This document shows, piece after piece, positions 6,339 to 15,246 of a stretch of 43,518 nt of DNA. The notes below the pieces were generated by a model. The model was given only the letters and a program-made list of their open reading frames with translations, did no database searches and was not told the DNA's origin. The stretch is from Lachnospiraceae bacterium. Its GTDB lineage: Bacteria > Bacillota > Clostridia > Lachnospirales > Lachnospiraceae. Location of the stretch: contig JAJQCQ010000102.1 of assembly GCA_021202635.1 (NCBI GenBank), positions 1-43,518 of the forward strand. The letters run 5' to 3'. The position numbers were made by a program, and so were the translations under genes. Positions within the stretch are counted from its first letter, which is position 1. Each line of letters begins with the position of its first letter.

Positions 6339-8135
6339 ATGCTTCATATTCTAAAAAATATGAAACCGAGAGACCGGTGGCTGGCGCTCGTCTGTCTGCT
6401 GCTGGTCTGTGGACAGGTATATTTTGACCTGCGCCTGCCGGATTATACGGCGGAGATCACGGTGCTGATCAGCAGCGAGGTCACGGAGCTTTCGGAATAT
6501 TATTCGGCGGGAGCAAAGATGCTCGGCTGTGCGCTGTGCAGTGCGGTCATGACCGTGATCGTCGGTTATTTTGCAGCAAGAATCGCTTCGGATTTTTCTT
6601 TTGATGTCCGGGCGAAGCTGTTTAATAAGGTATCGGCACTCGGGGCTGGCGAGATTAAGAAATTTTCCACAGCCAGCCTGATCACCCGTACTACGAACGA
6701 TATTACACAGATCCAGATGCTGATCGCGATGGGGCTGCAGATGATGCTCCGTGCGCCGATCATGGCGATCTGGGCGATCATTAAGATCGTCGGGAAGAGC
6801 TGGCAGCTGTCTGTTGTTGTTGCCGCGGCGGTTGTCATTGTGGTAACATCCATGATCATCCTGCTGGCGGTCATGATCCCGAAATTCCGCATTGTCCAGA
6901 AGCAGGTGGATGGTGTGAACCGGATCACGCAGGAGAACCTGAACGGCATCCGTGTAGTGCGTGCGTTCAACGCGGAGAAATACCAGGAGGAGAAGTTTGA
7001 CGGCGCGAATACCAGCCTGATGAAGACACAGCTCTTTACCGGCCGGGGGATGGCAATCCTTTCCCCGATCATGATGTTTGTCCAGAGCTGTGTGAGTGTC
7101 GGTATCTATTACGTGGGTGCCCGCCTCATCAACAATATCAATGTTCCTTTAAATGGCACGGTGTCGGAAATGATGCTGGCGGTGTCAGATCGTGCGACGA
7201 TGCTGGGTGAGGTGGTGTCGTTCAGTTCCTACGCCCTGTATGTGATCATGTCGTTTGTCATGCTGCTGATGATCTTCATGATGCTGCCGCGTGCACAGGT
7301 ATCCGCGAACCGTATCAATGAAGTCATTGATTGTGATATTGCAGTACAGGAAGGGAAGGAGACGAAAGCAAGTGAAACCGGTACGGTTGAATTTAAGGAT
7401 GTATCCTTCCGCTATCCGGACGCTTCGGAGGACTGCTTGAAGCATATTTCCTTCCAGGCGAAGAAAGGGGAGACGGTGGCCTTTATCGGTGCGACCGGTT
7501 CCGGAAAATCGACGCTGGCCGGCCTTGTCGCAAGGCTTTACGATGCCACATCCGGGAAAGTCCTTGTAGACGGAAAGGAAGTATCCGGCTACAGCTTTGA
7601 GACCCTTTATAATAAGATCGGTTATATCCCGCAGAAAGCGACCCTGTTCGCCGATACGGTAGAAGGGAATATCTCCTTCGGCAAGAGTGCGCAGAAGGTG
7701 ACGACAGACGATGTCGAGAAAGCACTGGATATCGCCCAGGCATCGGATTTTGTCCATGCAATGGATGACGGCCTGCAGAGCCATATTTCCCAGAGCGGCT
7801 CTAACGTATCCGGCGGACAGAAGCAGCGTCTTGCTATTGCGCGTACGATTGCGAGGAAGCCGGAAATCCTGATTTTTGATGATTCCTTCTCGGCACTGGA
7901 CTATAAGACGGACCGCATTCTGCGCCAGAGAATTAAGACCGACCTGAAAGGCACGACCTGCCTGATCGTGGCACAGAGGATCGGTACGATCCGCCATGCG
8001 GACCGCATCGTGGTGCTGGATAACGGTGCGGTAGCCGGGATCGGCACCCATGAAGAACTGATGAAGAACTGCGAGGTCTACAAGCAGATCGCGCTGTCAC
8101 AGCTTTCCGCGGATGAACTCGCGGCGAACGCGTAA
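6339..8135 (+). CDS. ABC exporter half-transporter, degenerate-site subunit
   Basis: A 598-residue type IV (MDR-like) half-transporter with an N-terminal six-helix membrane domain and a C-terminal ATPase. The Walker A is GATGSGKS at 384-391, the signature is a good VSGGQ at about 490, and the Walker B region reads LIFDDS at 511-516. Asp515 therefore replaces the catalytic glutamate. Together with the next gene this matches heterodimeric exporters such as BmrCD and TM287/288, in which one ATP site is inactive. An in-frame ATG at 6237 overlaps the radical SAM gene; the start at 6339 is chosen because of GAGGAGG about 9 nt upstream. The transported substrate is unknown. Co-transcription with the radical SAM gene suggests export or flipping of its product or of a related toxic compound. 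Confidence 0.9.
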   Translation: MLHILKNMKPRDRWLALVCLLLVCGQVYFDLRLPDYTAEITVLISSEVTELSEYYSAGAKMLGCALCSAVMTVIVGYFAARIASDFSFDVRAKLFNKVSALGAGEIKKFSTASLITRTTNDITQIQMLIAMGLQMMLRAPIMAIWAIIKIVGKSWQLSVVVAAAVVIVVTSMIILLAVMIPKFRIVQKQVDGVNRITQENLNGIRVVRAFNAEKYQEEKFDGANTSLMKTQLFTGRGMAILSPIMMFVQSCVSVGIYYVGARLINNINVPLNGTVSEMMLAVSDRATMLGEVVSFSSYALYVIMSFVMLLMIFMMLPRAQVSANRINEVIDCDIAVQEGKETKASETGTVEFKDVSFRYPDASEDCLKHISFQAKKGETVAFIGATGSGKSTLAGLVARLYDATSGKVLVDGKEVSGYSFETLYNKIGYIPQKATLFADTVEGNISFGKSAQKVTTDDVEKALDIAQASDFVHAMDDGLQSHISQSGSNVSGGQKQRLAIARTIARKPEILIFDDSFSALDYKTDRILRQRIKTDLKGTTCLIVAQRIGTIRHADRIVVLDNGAVAGIGTHEELMKNCEVYKQIALSQLSADELAANA

Positions 8136-8152
8136 AGGGAGGTGCGTCCATT

Positions 8153-10222
8153 ATGGCAGAATCAAATACAATGAACAGATCATCACAAAGCGGCGCTCCA
8201 ATGCGCAGAGGCCCCATGGGAGGCGGCGGCCCGATGGGCGGCATGGGCGGCGGAAAAGCGAAGAATATGAAAGGCGCCCTGTTAAGCCTTCTTTCTTATT
8301 GTAAGAACCAGGCGGGTATCATTATCCTGGCACTGGTGCTGGCGGCGGCCGGAGCGGTCTTTACGATCATCGGACCGGACCAGCTGTCCAGGCTGACGGA
8401 TTATATTTATGACGGCCTTTATGGCGGAGTTTCCTCGGAGGATATGGCGGAGGACATCCAGGAGCAGATCATGAGCGGGGAGATCAACATTATGGATTAC
8501 CTGCCCGAAGGAACAGACCTGTCGGAATTCGATATGGAAAGCCTGGACCTGACTGATACGGACAATGAGCTGACACAGGCAATCCTTGAGAATATCACTT
8601 TAAGCGAGGAATATCAGGAAGCCCATGCGGACGAGGATATCGACATGGACGGGATCGTTAGTGTGGCACTTCTGCTGGTCGGGATCTATCTTGCCAGCGC
8701 TCTGTGCAACTTCGTCCAGCATTTCATCATGCAGACCGTGACCCAGCGGACGGCGAAACGGCTGCGCGGGGATATCAGTACGAAGATCAACCGCCTGCCG
8801 CTGAAATACTATTCGGGCAATGCCGCCGGTGATGTCCTGTCCCGTATGACGAACGATGTGGATATGATCGGTCAGGCGATGTCCAACAGCCTGTCGAACC
8901 TGGTGACCGCGGTCGCCCAGTTTATCGGCTGCCTGATCATGATGTACTATACGAACTGGATCATGGCGACGACGACCGTCCTTGCGACCCTCATCGGGCT
9001 CATCCTGATGGTGGTGATCATGAGCCGTTCGCAGAAATACTTTACCGCCCGCCAGGAAAGCCTCGGCAACCTGAATGGTTACATTGAGGAAATGTACAGC
9101 GGACACGATGTGATCCGCATCCTGAACGCGGAGGATGAGGTAAAGGATACGTTCACCTCCCTGAACCAGAAAGTGAAAAACGCGAACTTCAGTTCACAGT
9201 TCTTATCCGGGCTGATGCAGCCTCTGATGACCTTCGTCGGGAACCTGGGGTATGTGGCCGTCTGTATCGTGGGCGCGTCGCAGATCATTAACGGCAACAT
9301 CACGTTTGGCGTGATCACGGCATTCCTGATCTACACCCGTCTGTTCGAGTCGCCGCTGCGCCAGATCTCACAGGCCATGACACAGCTGCAGTCCTGCGCG
9401 GCAGCATCCGAGCGTGTCTTTGAATTCCTTGGAGAGGAAGAGATGGAGGATGAGTCCGCGAAGACAAAGCGCATCGACCATGTGCGCGGCGAGGTGGAAT
9501 TTAAACATGTGAAATTCGCGTACCCGAGCGCGCCGGAAAAGGAGATCATTCATGATTTCAGCGTAAAAGTAAAGCCAGGACAGAAAGCCGCCATCGTCGG
9601 CCCGACCGGCGCAGGCAAGACAACTCTGGTCAACCTGCTGATGCGCTTCTACGAGCTGACCGGAGGCGAGATCCTGATCGACGGTGTCCCGACGACGGAC
9701 ATCCCGAGGGAGAATGTACACTTCCAGTTTGGCATGGTGCTGCAGGATACCTGGCTGTTTGAGGGCACCGTGAGGGAGAACCTCCTGTATAATACAGAGG
9801 GCGTTACGGAAGCGCAGATGATCGAGGCGTGCAAGGCCTGCGGTATCCATAATTTCATTTCGGCGCTGCCGCATGGCTATGATTCCGTCTTAAGCGACAA
9901 CACCGCGATCTCGGCAGGCCAGAAGCAGCTGATGACCATCGCGAGGGCAATGATCCAGAACAGCCCGCTGCTGATTCTCGATGAGGCGACCTCCAGTGTC
10001 GATACGAAGACCGAGATGATCACCCAGCAGGCGATGGATAAGCTGACTGACAAACGCACCAGCTTCGTGATCGCACACCGCCTGTCCACGATCAAGAACG
10101 CCGACATCATCCTTGTGATGCGCGATGGCGATATCGTCGAGCAGGGCAACCATGAGGAACTGCTGGCGAAGAACGGGTTCTATGCGGAACTGTATAACAG
10201 CCAGTTTGAACAGGCTTCATAA
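8153..10222 (+). CDS. ABC exporter half-transporter, catalytic-site subunit with extracytoplasmic insert
   Basis: A 689-residue partner of the preceding gene, 17 bp downstream with GGGAGG before the ATG. The Walker A is GPTGAGKT at 483-490. The signature is the poor ISAGQ at about 586, and the Walker B is a canonical ILDEA with Glu611. The good Walker B here plus the good signature of the partner give one competent ATP site, and the defects of both proteins coincide in the other. The N-terminus is rich in Gly and Met (RRGPMGGGGPMGGMGGG). Between the first two membrane helices lies an acidic insert of roughly 75 residues (about 95-170), similar in position to the extracellular domain of BmrD-type subunits. 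Likely function is drug, lipid or product export. Confidence 0.9.
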   Translation: MAESNTMNRSSQSGAPMRRGPMGGGGPMGGMGGGKAKNMKGALLSLLSYCKNQAGIIILALVLAAAGAVFTIIGPDQLSRLTDYIYDGLYGGVSSEDMAEDIQEQIMSGEINIMDYLPEGTDLSEFDMESLDLTDTDNELTQAILENITLSEEYQEAHADEDIDMDGIVSVALLLVGIYLASALCNFVQHFIMQTVTQRTAKRLRGDISTKINRLPLKYYSGNAAGDVLSRMTNDVDMIGQAMSNSLSNLVTAVAQFIGCLIMMYYTNWIMATTTVLATLIGLILMVVIMSRSQKYFTARQESLGNLNGYIEEMYSGHDVIRILNAEDEVKDTFTSLNQKVKNANFSSQFLSGLMQPLMTFVGNLGYVAVCIVGASQIINGNITFGVITAFLIYTRLFESPLRQISQAMTQLQSCAAASERVFEFLGEEEMEDESAKTKRIDHVRGEVEFKHVKFAYPSAPEKEIIHDFSVKVKPGQKAAIVGPTGAGKTTLVNLLMRFYELTGGEILIDGVPTTDIPRENVHFQFGMVLQDTWLFEGTVRENLLYNTEGVTEAQMIEACKACGIHNFISALPHGYDSVLSDNTAISAGQKQLMTIARAMIQNSPLLILDEATSSVDTKTEMITQQAMDKLTDKRTSFVIAHRLSTIKNADIILVMRDGDIVEQGNHEELLAKNGFYAELYNSQFEQAS

Positions 10223-10247
10223 AAGAATATATTGAAAATCGTATCTG

Positions 10248-10284
10248 ACGCAGCGCCTCTGCCGGAAAAAGCAGGGCACTGCGT
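10248..10284. repeat. Inverted repeat after the ABC operon
   Basis: ACGCAG (10248-10253) pairs with CTGCGT (10279-10284), and an inner GCCTCTGC region pairs imperfectly with GCAGGGC. No T-run follows, so it is a weak terminator candidate or a processing hairpin. Confidence 0.4.
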
Positions 10285-10375
10285 GAGTAATATAAGGAGA
10301 AGAGAAAGAAGTGGTGATCTGTGGAATGAATGAGGGAATTTCTGAGGTCACGCAAAAAAGAAAGGAATGGGTACT

Positions 10376-10705
10376 ATGGGTAAAGTGGACAAGGTAAACA
10401 AACTGGTAGAAAAGAAGAAAACAGACAAGCTTACCGCGCTGATAAAGGATAAGGACAAAGAAGTCCGTCTGGCCGTGATAGGAGGTCTGGGAAAGGTACC
10501 GGAAACGGAAGATTCGTTAAATACACTGATTAAGTGTATGGAGAATGACAGTGATGCAGATATCCGCAAAGCAGCGGCAGTCACGCTTGGCGATTCGGAA
10601 GGGGACTATGTAGAGACCCATTTGCGTTACTGCCTTTCCCATGAAAAGGACGAAGGCGTTCTGGTTGCGCTCAGGGAATCCCTGGCTAAAATAAAAGGCC
10701 GGTAA
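10376..10705 (+). CDS. HEAT-repeat domain protein
   Basis: A 109-residue protein made almost wholly of HEAT-like helical pairs. The repeats are visible as LIKDKDKEVRLAVIGGLGKV, then LIKCMENDSDADIRKAAAVTLGD, then CLSHEKDEGVLVALRESLAKI, with the usual D-x-x-(V/I)-R-x-A-A-x-x-L-G pattern. Such repeats are protein-binding scaffolds, and no enzymatic motif is present. An ATG at 10367 is also in frame. The ATG at 10376 is preferred because AAAGGA lies 9 nt before it, whereas it would touch the upstream ATG. A 28-codon GTG-initiated frame (10311-10397) with its own AAGGAG overlaps the start and might be a leader peptide. The partner is unknown. Confidence 0.75.
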   Translation: MGKVDKVNKLVEKKKTDKLTALIKDKDKEVRLAVIGGLGKVPETEDSLNTLIKCMENDSDADIRKAAAVTLGDSEGDYVETHLRYCLSHEKDEGVLVALRESLAKIKGR

Positions 10706-10758
10706 GCAATCAGAGAATATTATTTTATCTGAAACAGTTTTGGGATGATAACAGATGA

Positions 10759-10793
10759 CGCTTAATGGGCAGATGGACAGTGTCTGTTAAGCG
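10759..10793. repeat. Inverted repeat between the HEAT gene and the cysteine-cluster gene
   Basis: CGCTTAA (10759-10765) and TTAAGCG (10787-10793) form a hairpin, with further weaker pairing outside (GATGA and ATCATC). It lacks a T-run and is at best a weak terminator. Confidence 0.35.
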
Positions 10794-10819
10794 CCATATC
10801 ATCTATGGGAGAATGTAAA

Positions 10820-11215
10820 GTGAAAATGCTATGGAGTATTTTTAAGGCCTGGCTTAAATGGCGAAAGGACTGGGATTCTCTGTGCAATCGCTGTGGGAAA
10901 TGCTGTTATTCACGATCAGCCTGTGCGAAAGGGAAAGTGGTTATTCACTATGACAGCCCGTGTGAAAATCTGGATATTGAAACGCCCCCTCGCCAGGGCT
11001 CGGCGGCAGAACGAGCCGGACAATCCGAAAACGCTGCGCGTTGGTCCGGCTCTGAAACGCATTTATGCAAAATTTATAAAGACCGCTTTCGTAAATGCAA
11101 TCATTGTGGAAAGGTAAATTTATTCGTGGCATTGTTTCATCCCACTTTGCCAAATGACTGTGCTTACAGGAAGACATTCCGGTTGTGGGAAAAAGATGCG
11201 GATAGAAATCTTTAA
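10820..11215 (+). CDS. YkgJ-type cysteine-cluster protein with an in-frame insertion
   Basis: A 131-residue protein of the YkgJ/YcgN-like CxxCxxCC family, probably binding zinc or an Fe-S cluster. The CNRCGKCC cluster is near residue 22, then PCENLD, CKIYKDRFRKC, NHCGK and a final DCAYR. The family usually reads PC-x-x-L-D-x-x-T-x-x-C-x-I-Y-x-x-R. Here residues about 55-79 (PPRQGSAAERAG through WSGSET) interrupt that spacing, and the matching DNA is flanked by an 8-bp direct repeat (see mobile element). The GTG at 10820 is chosen because GGAG lies 8 nt before it; the ATGs at 10805 and 10826 fit less well. Function in the family is unknown. Whether the protein still folds with the insert is open. 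Confidence 0.7.
   Translation: MKMLWSIFKAWLKWRKDWDSLCNRCGKCCYSRSACAKGKVVIHYDSPCENLDIETPPRQGSAAERAGQSENAARWSGSETHLCKIYKDRFRKCNHCGKVNLFVALFHPTLPNDCAYRKTFRLWEKDADRNL
10978..11060. mobile_element. Short palindromic element inserted in frame within a coding region
   Basis: TGAAACGC occurs at 10978-10985 and again at 11053-11060, 75 bp apart (25 codons). The DNA between contains a 9-bp inverted repeat (GAGCCGGAC at 11013-11021, GTCCGGCTC at 11044-11052) with a smaller hairpin inside (AACGC/GCGTT, 11030-11042). An alternative stem pairs GGCTCG (10997-11002) with CGAGCC (11012-11017). Deleting one 75-bp unit restores the normal family spacing and reading frame. This looks like a non-autonomous palindromic element with a target-site duplication, comparable in kind to the Rickettsia palindromic elements. 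Confidence 0.6.
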
Positions 11216-11233
11216 TCAGGAGGCGATAATTTT

Positions 11234-12253
11234 ATGAAAAAAAATAATAACTACAGGGAGACTTTTGAAACACAGGATATCCGGCGGGCATGTGTGAAAA
11301 CCGTGCGTACGGGAAATGGTCTGCCAGCTGTCTGCATAAGAGCAGCGTTTATAGTATCGTTATTTGCAACTTTCTTTATAGGGTGTCCCACATTGCCTGT
11401 GAAAGCGGAGGAGTCAGGTGGAGCCGGGGAAAGTGAAGCAATAGAAATGGAAACGGAAACAGAAGCAAAAACAGAAGAAAACGAGACAGATGATCAGAGC
11501 GTTGCGGAACAGGTTGCGGAGCTCCTCAATTCTTTCCAGGAGGAGAGCGAAAAGGAGCAGTCTAAGGATGCCCTTAGCTCTTATCTGGTAAAAGAACTAT
11601 TAGATAGCCAGGAATTTATGGACCAGATCGAAGATTCGATCGGCTCTTATCTGACAAATGAATTCAAGGAAGCTGACCAGAGTATTGCAGAATGGATGGA
11701 AGAGTACATCAGCCCCCTCCTGACGAAGATAAAAGGAGAGGGAGTTCAGAGTGCCGCAGAACTTGTTTCGGATATACCTACCACGCAATATTTTATAGGC
11801 GACCCTGTGACGGATGAGGATATTGAGATGATCCTGACGGCAGGGATTAACTCACCCAGCGCCATGAACAGTCAGCCCTGGCATTTTTCTGCTGTCACTG
11901 ACACAACTGTGCTGCAGCGGATTTCAGATGATACAAGCACCGATATTGCAGACGTACCTCTGGCAATTATAGTTTCCTGTGCGGAAGGCTCGGAACTGGA
12001 TGCAGGAATTGCATGTCAGACGATGTCGATTGAAGCTCAGCTCCTGGGGTATGGCTCAAAGATTCTTTCATCTCCCGTAGATATATTGAATGAAGAAGAA
12101 TACAGGGAGCTGCTGGAAATTCCAGAGGATTATTCTGTCGTGGCGGTTCTTCTGGTCGGTTATGAGGACACATCCCTGGATGAGGATGTGGATGGCAACA
12201 CATCAGCAACCACGAGGGATTCTTCAAATGAGGTAGTTACCATGGTAGAGTAA
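11234..12253 (+). CDS. Exported nitroreductase-fold protein with an acidic spacer
   Basis: A 339-residue protein. The first 30 residues are polar. A hydrophobic segment follows near 31-52 (CIRAAFIVSLFATFFIGC), and VKAEE at about 57 is a plausible signal-peptidase site; the Cys is not in a good lipobox. Residues 58-100 are very acidic (many Glu and Thr), and 100-175 are predicted helical and charged. From about 180 the nitroreductase fold appears: TTQYFIGDPVTDEDIEMILTAGINSPSAMNSQPWHF carries the S-P-S-A-x-N-x-Q-P-W flavin-site motif, then ADVPLAIIV and ACQTMSIEAQLLGYGS. The usual C-terminal part is compressed. A surface-located flavoenzyme is the likely role. RBS AGGAGG lies about 12 nt upstream of the ATG, right after the cysteine-cluster gene (18 bp), so the two may be co-transcribed. 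Confidence 0.75.
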   Translation: MKKNNNYRETFETQDIRRACVKTVRTGNGLPAVCIRAAFIVSLFATFFIGCPTLPVKAEESGGAGESEAIEMETETEAKTEENETDDQSVAEQVAELLNSFQEESEKEQSKDALSSYLVKELLDSQEFMDQIEDSIGSYLTNEFKEADQSIAEWMEEYISPLLTKIKGEGVQSAAELVSDIPTTQYFIGDPVTDEDIEMILTAGINSPSAMNSQPWHFSAVTDTTVLQRISDDTSTDIADVPLAIIVSCAEGSELDAGIACQTMSIEAQLLGYGSKILSSPVDILNEEEYRELLEIPEDYSVVAVLLVGYEDTSLDEDVDGNTSATTRDSSNEVVTMVE

Positions 12254-12331
12254 AGCTGTCGGCCTGATGAAGAGGTATGATCGCGGAAAGTGATGAAAAG
12301 AGAAGCAGTTATTGCAGGAAAATTCTTCTTA

Positions 12332-12377
12332 CCACCCATCAAAGAAAATATTCTGCCTTTGATGGGTGGATTTCTCT
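12332..12377 (+). terminator. Strong rho-independent terminator
   Basis: The 13-bp arms CCACCCATCAAAG (12332-12344) and CTTTGATGGGTGG (12357-12369) are perfectly complementary and are followed by ATTTCTCT. It ends the unit containing the exported nitroreductase-like gene. Confidence 0.85.
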
Positions 12378-12549
12378 AAATTTCTTATCTGTATGGAATG
12401 CGCAGACTGAAGCAGAAGGGCAATCTCCACGTATCCAGGCGGTCAGACCCGGAAAGGAGCGAGCGCACAGGAGAAAGAAATTTGCCGCCCGGACGAGGAA
12501 TTAAATGGGTTTTACAACAGAACTTAAATCTAAAAAAAAGAATAAAATG

Positions 12550-12591
12550 TTAGCAACCAAACTTGACGAGTGCTAACAATTGTGCTATATT
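12550..12591 (+). promoter_or_regulatory. CIRCE operator and groESL promoter
   Basis: TTAGCAACC (12550-12558), a 9-bp spacer and GAGTGCTAA (12568-12576) form a CIRCE element, the HrcA binding site. The right arm is perfect; the left arm differs from TTAGCACTC at the last three positions. The -35 TTGACG (12563-12568) lies inside it, and the -10 TATATT (12586-12591) follows after 17 bp. HrcA would therefore block RNA polymerase directly. Confidence 0.9.
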
Positions 12592-12747
12592 TCATATAAC
12601 AAACAAACGACACCTGAGAGAGGTTATAAATGCAAAACAATCATGCCATGTATTTCGTTTTGCATGGAAAAACCATAGGCACACAAAAAATGAGAACCGC
12701 GCACGCCACGGCGTGGCATCATTCAGATTGAAGGAGGATTAGCACTT

Positions 12748-13035
12748 ATGAAGTTAGTACCATTAGCAGACAGAGTCGTGCTGAAGCAGCGCGAGGTAGA
12801 AGAAACTACAAAGTCGGGTATCATCCTAATGTCCGGATCACAGGAAAAACCGCAGGAAGCGGAAGTTATCGCAATTGGGCCAGGTGGCCTTGTAGATGGC
12901 AGGGAAGTAAAGATGACGGTAAAGCCGGGAGACACGGTGATTTATTCCAAATATTCTGGCACAGAAGTAAAGCTTGGTGAGGACGAATACATCATTGTAA
13001 AGCAGAGCGATATTCTTGCTCTGGTGGAAGCATGA
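12748..13035 (+). CDS. groS: Co-chaperonin GroES
   Basis: A 95-residue GroES (Hsp10). It begins MKLVPLADRVVLKQ, the conserved first strand, and has the mobile loop around KSGIILMSGSQEKPQEA, where the I-I-L tripeptide contacts GroEL. The roof and closing strands follow: VKPGDTVIYSKYSGTEVKLGEDEYIIV, then ILALVE at the end. Length is normal. It forms a heptameric lid on GroEL and acts in the cytosol. The ATG is preceded by AAGGAGG about 9 nt upstream. groEL follows after 42 bp, and both are under the CIRCE element at 12550. Confidence 0.98.
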   Translation: MKLVPLADRVVLKQREVEETTKSGIILMSGSQEKPQEAEVIAIGPGGLVDGREVKMTVKPGDTVIYSKYSGTEVKLGEDEYIIVKQSDILALVEA

Positions 13036-13062
13036 TCAGATAAATATGAAAGCAGTTGCTAA

Positions 13063-14697
<1,635 letters not shown>

Positions 14698-14736
14698 ATG
14701 GTGCATTTGAATAAAACACAGTCTCAGATAAAAAAG

Positions 14737-14771
14737 AAAAACCGCAGGATAGTCAATGTTCTGCGGTTTTT
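14737..14771 (+). terminator. Terminator of groESL
   Basis: AAAAACCGCAG (14737-14747) pairs with CTGCGGTTTTT (14761-14771), giving a GC stem with A and T tracts on either side that could work in both directions. Confidence 0.85.
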
Positions 14772-15020
14772 CCATATATCTGATTGTGAAAATTTTTTTA
14801 TTGTAGTCGATGTTCCATATTCGAGGATCAGATGGGCGTTGTTTCGGATCAATTTCTTAAAATACATCATTTCAAACACTTCGCTTTATATTAAATTTGC
14901 AGATAAATAAACATTAACACAAATGTGCCTTGAAATCAGCGGCGTTTTGACATGGGAAAAAGGAGCTTATGTATTATGAATACCATAGCCAGTGACAGAT
15001 GAAGATAGAGAAAACATAAA

Positions 15021-15071
15021 GAACGAGTGTTCGATTTTTCTGTAGACAGCAGTTGACAAGTCTGGTATAAT
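15021..15071 (+). promoter_or_regulatory. LexA (SOS) box and promoter of uvrBA
   Basis: GAACGAGTGTTC (15021-15032) is a perfect GAAC-N4-GTTC Gram-positive LexA/DinR box. The promoter lies just downstream: -35 TAGACA (15043-15048), 17 bp, -10 TATAAT (15066-15071). A TTGACA at 15053 is too close to the -10 to be its partner. DNA damage induction is expected. Confidence 0.85.
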
Positions 15072-15142
15072 GCATTTCAGGTCAAAGCATCCGTGATTTT
15101 TTACCGTTTCCGCACGGTTCGGAAAATGCGTTTGGGTGACCA

Positions 15143-15198
15143 AAATTCGTCGAGAGCGTTTTTTCCGGGGGAATCTGAGTATGTAGCTCGACGAATTT
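15143..15198 (+). promoter_or_regulatory. Long inverted repeat in the uvrB leader
   Basis: AAATTCGTCGAG (15143-15154) and CTCGACGAATTT (15187-15198) are a perfect 12-bp pair within the roughly 165-nt 5' leader. A smaller TTTCCG/CGGAAA hairpin lies just upstream near 15107-15126. No T-run follows at once, although CTTTTTTAC comes 16 nt later, before the ribosome binding site. Confidence 0.55.
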
Positions 15199-15246
15199 CT
15201 GCATGTCTGTCGAACTTTTTTACTATGGAATCAGGAGGTGACTTTT

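Larger units (their letters stand above)
12254..12747. other. Intergenic region before groESL
   Basis: This 494-bp stretch holds the terminator at 12332-12377, the CIRCE/promoter at 12550-12591 and a 5' leader of about 150 nt before groES. Nothing else recognisable was seen. An arginine-rich ORF near 12399-12540 has no ribosome binding site and is not called. Confidence 0.6.
14772..15246. other. Intergenic region between groEL and uvrB
   Basis: The first 230 bp hold nothing clear: an A+T-rich stretch with only very short ORFs, including an unconvincing leftward 48-codon frame at 14724-14870. The last 230 bp hold the LexA box, the promoter and a structured leader of uvrB. Confidence 0.5.

Noticed and set aside
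14724-14870. Leftward 48-codon frame after groEL
   Set aside because: It reads through the groEL terminator and has no ribosome binding site or recognisable domain; chance openness in A+T-rich DNA is likelier.
15053-15071. TTGACA paired with TATAAT as the uvrB promoter
   Set aside because: Only 7 bp separate them; the TAGACA at 15043 has the correct 17-bp spacing.
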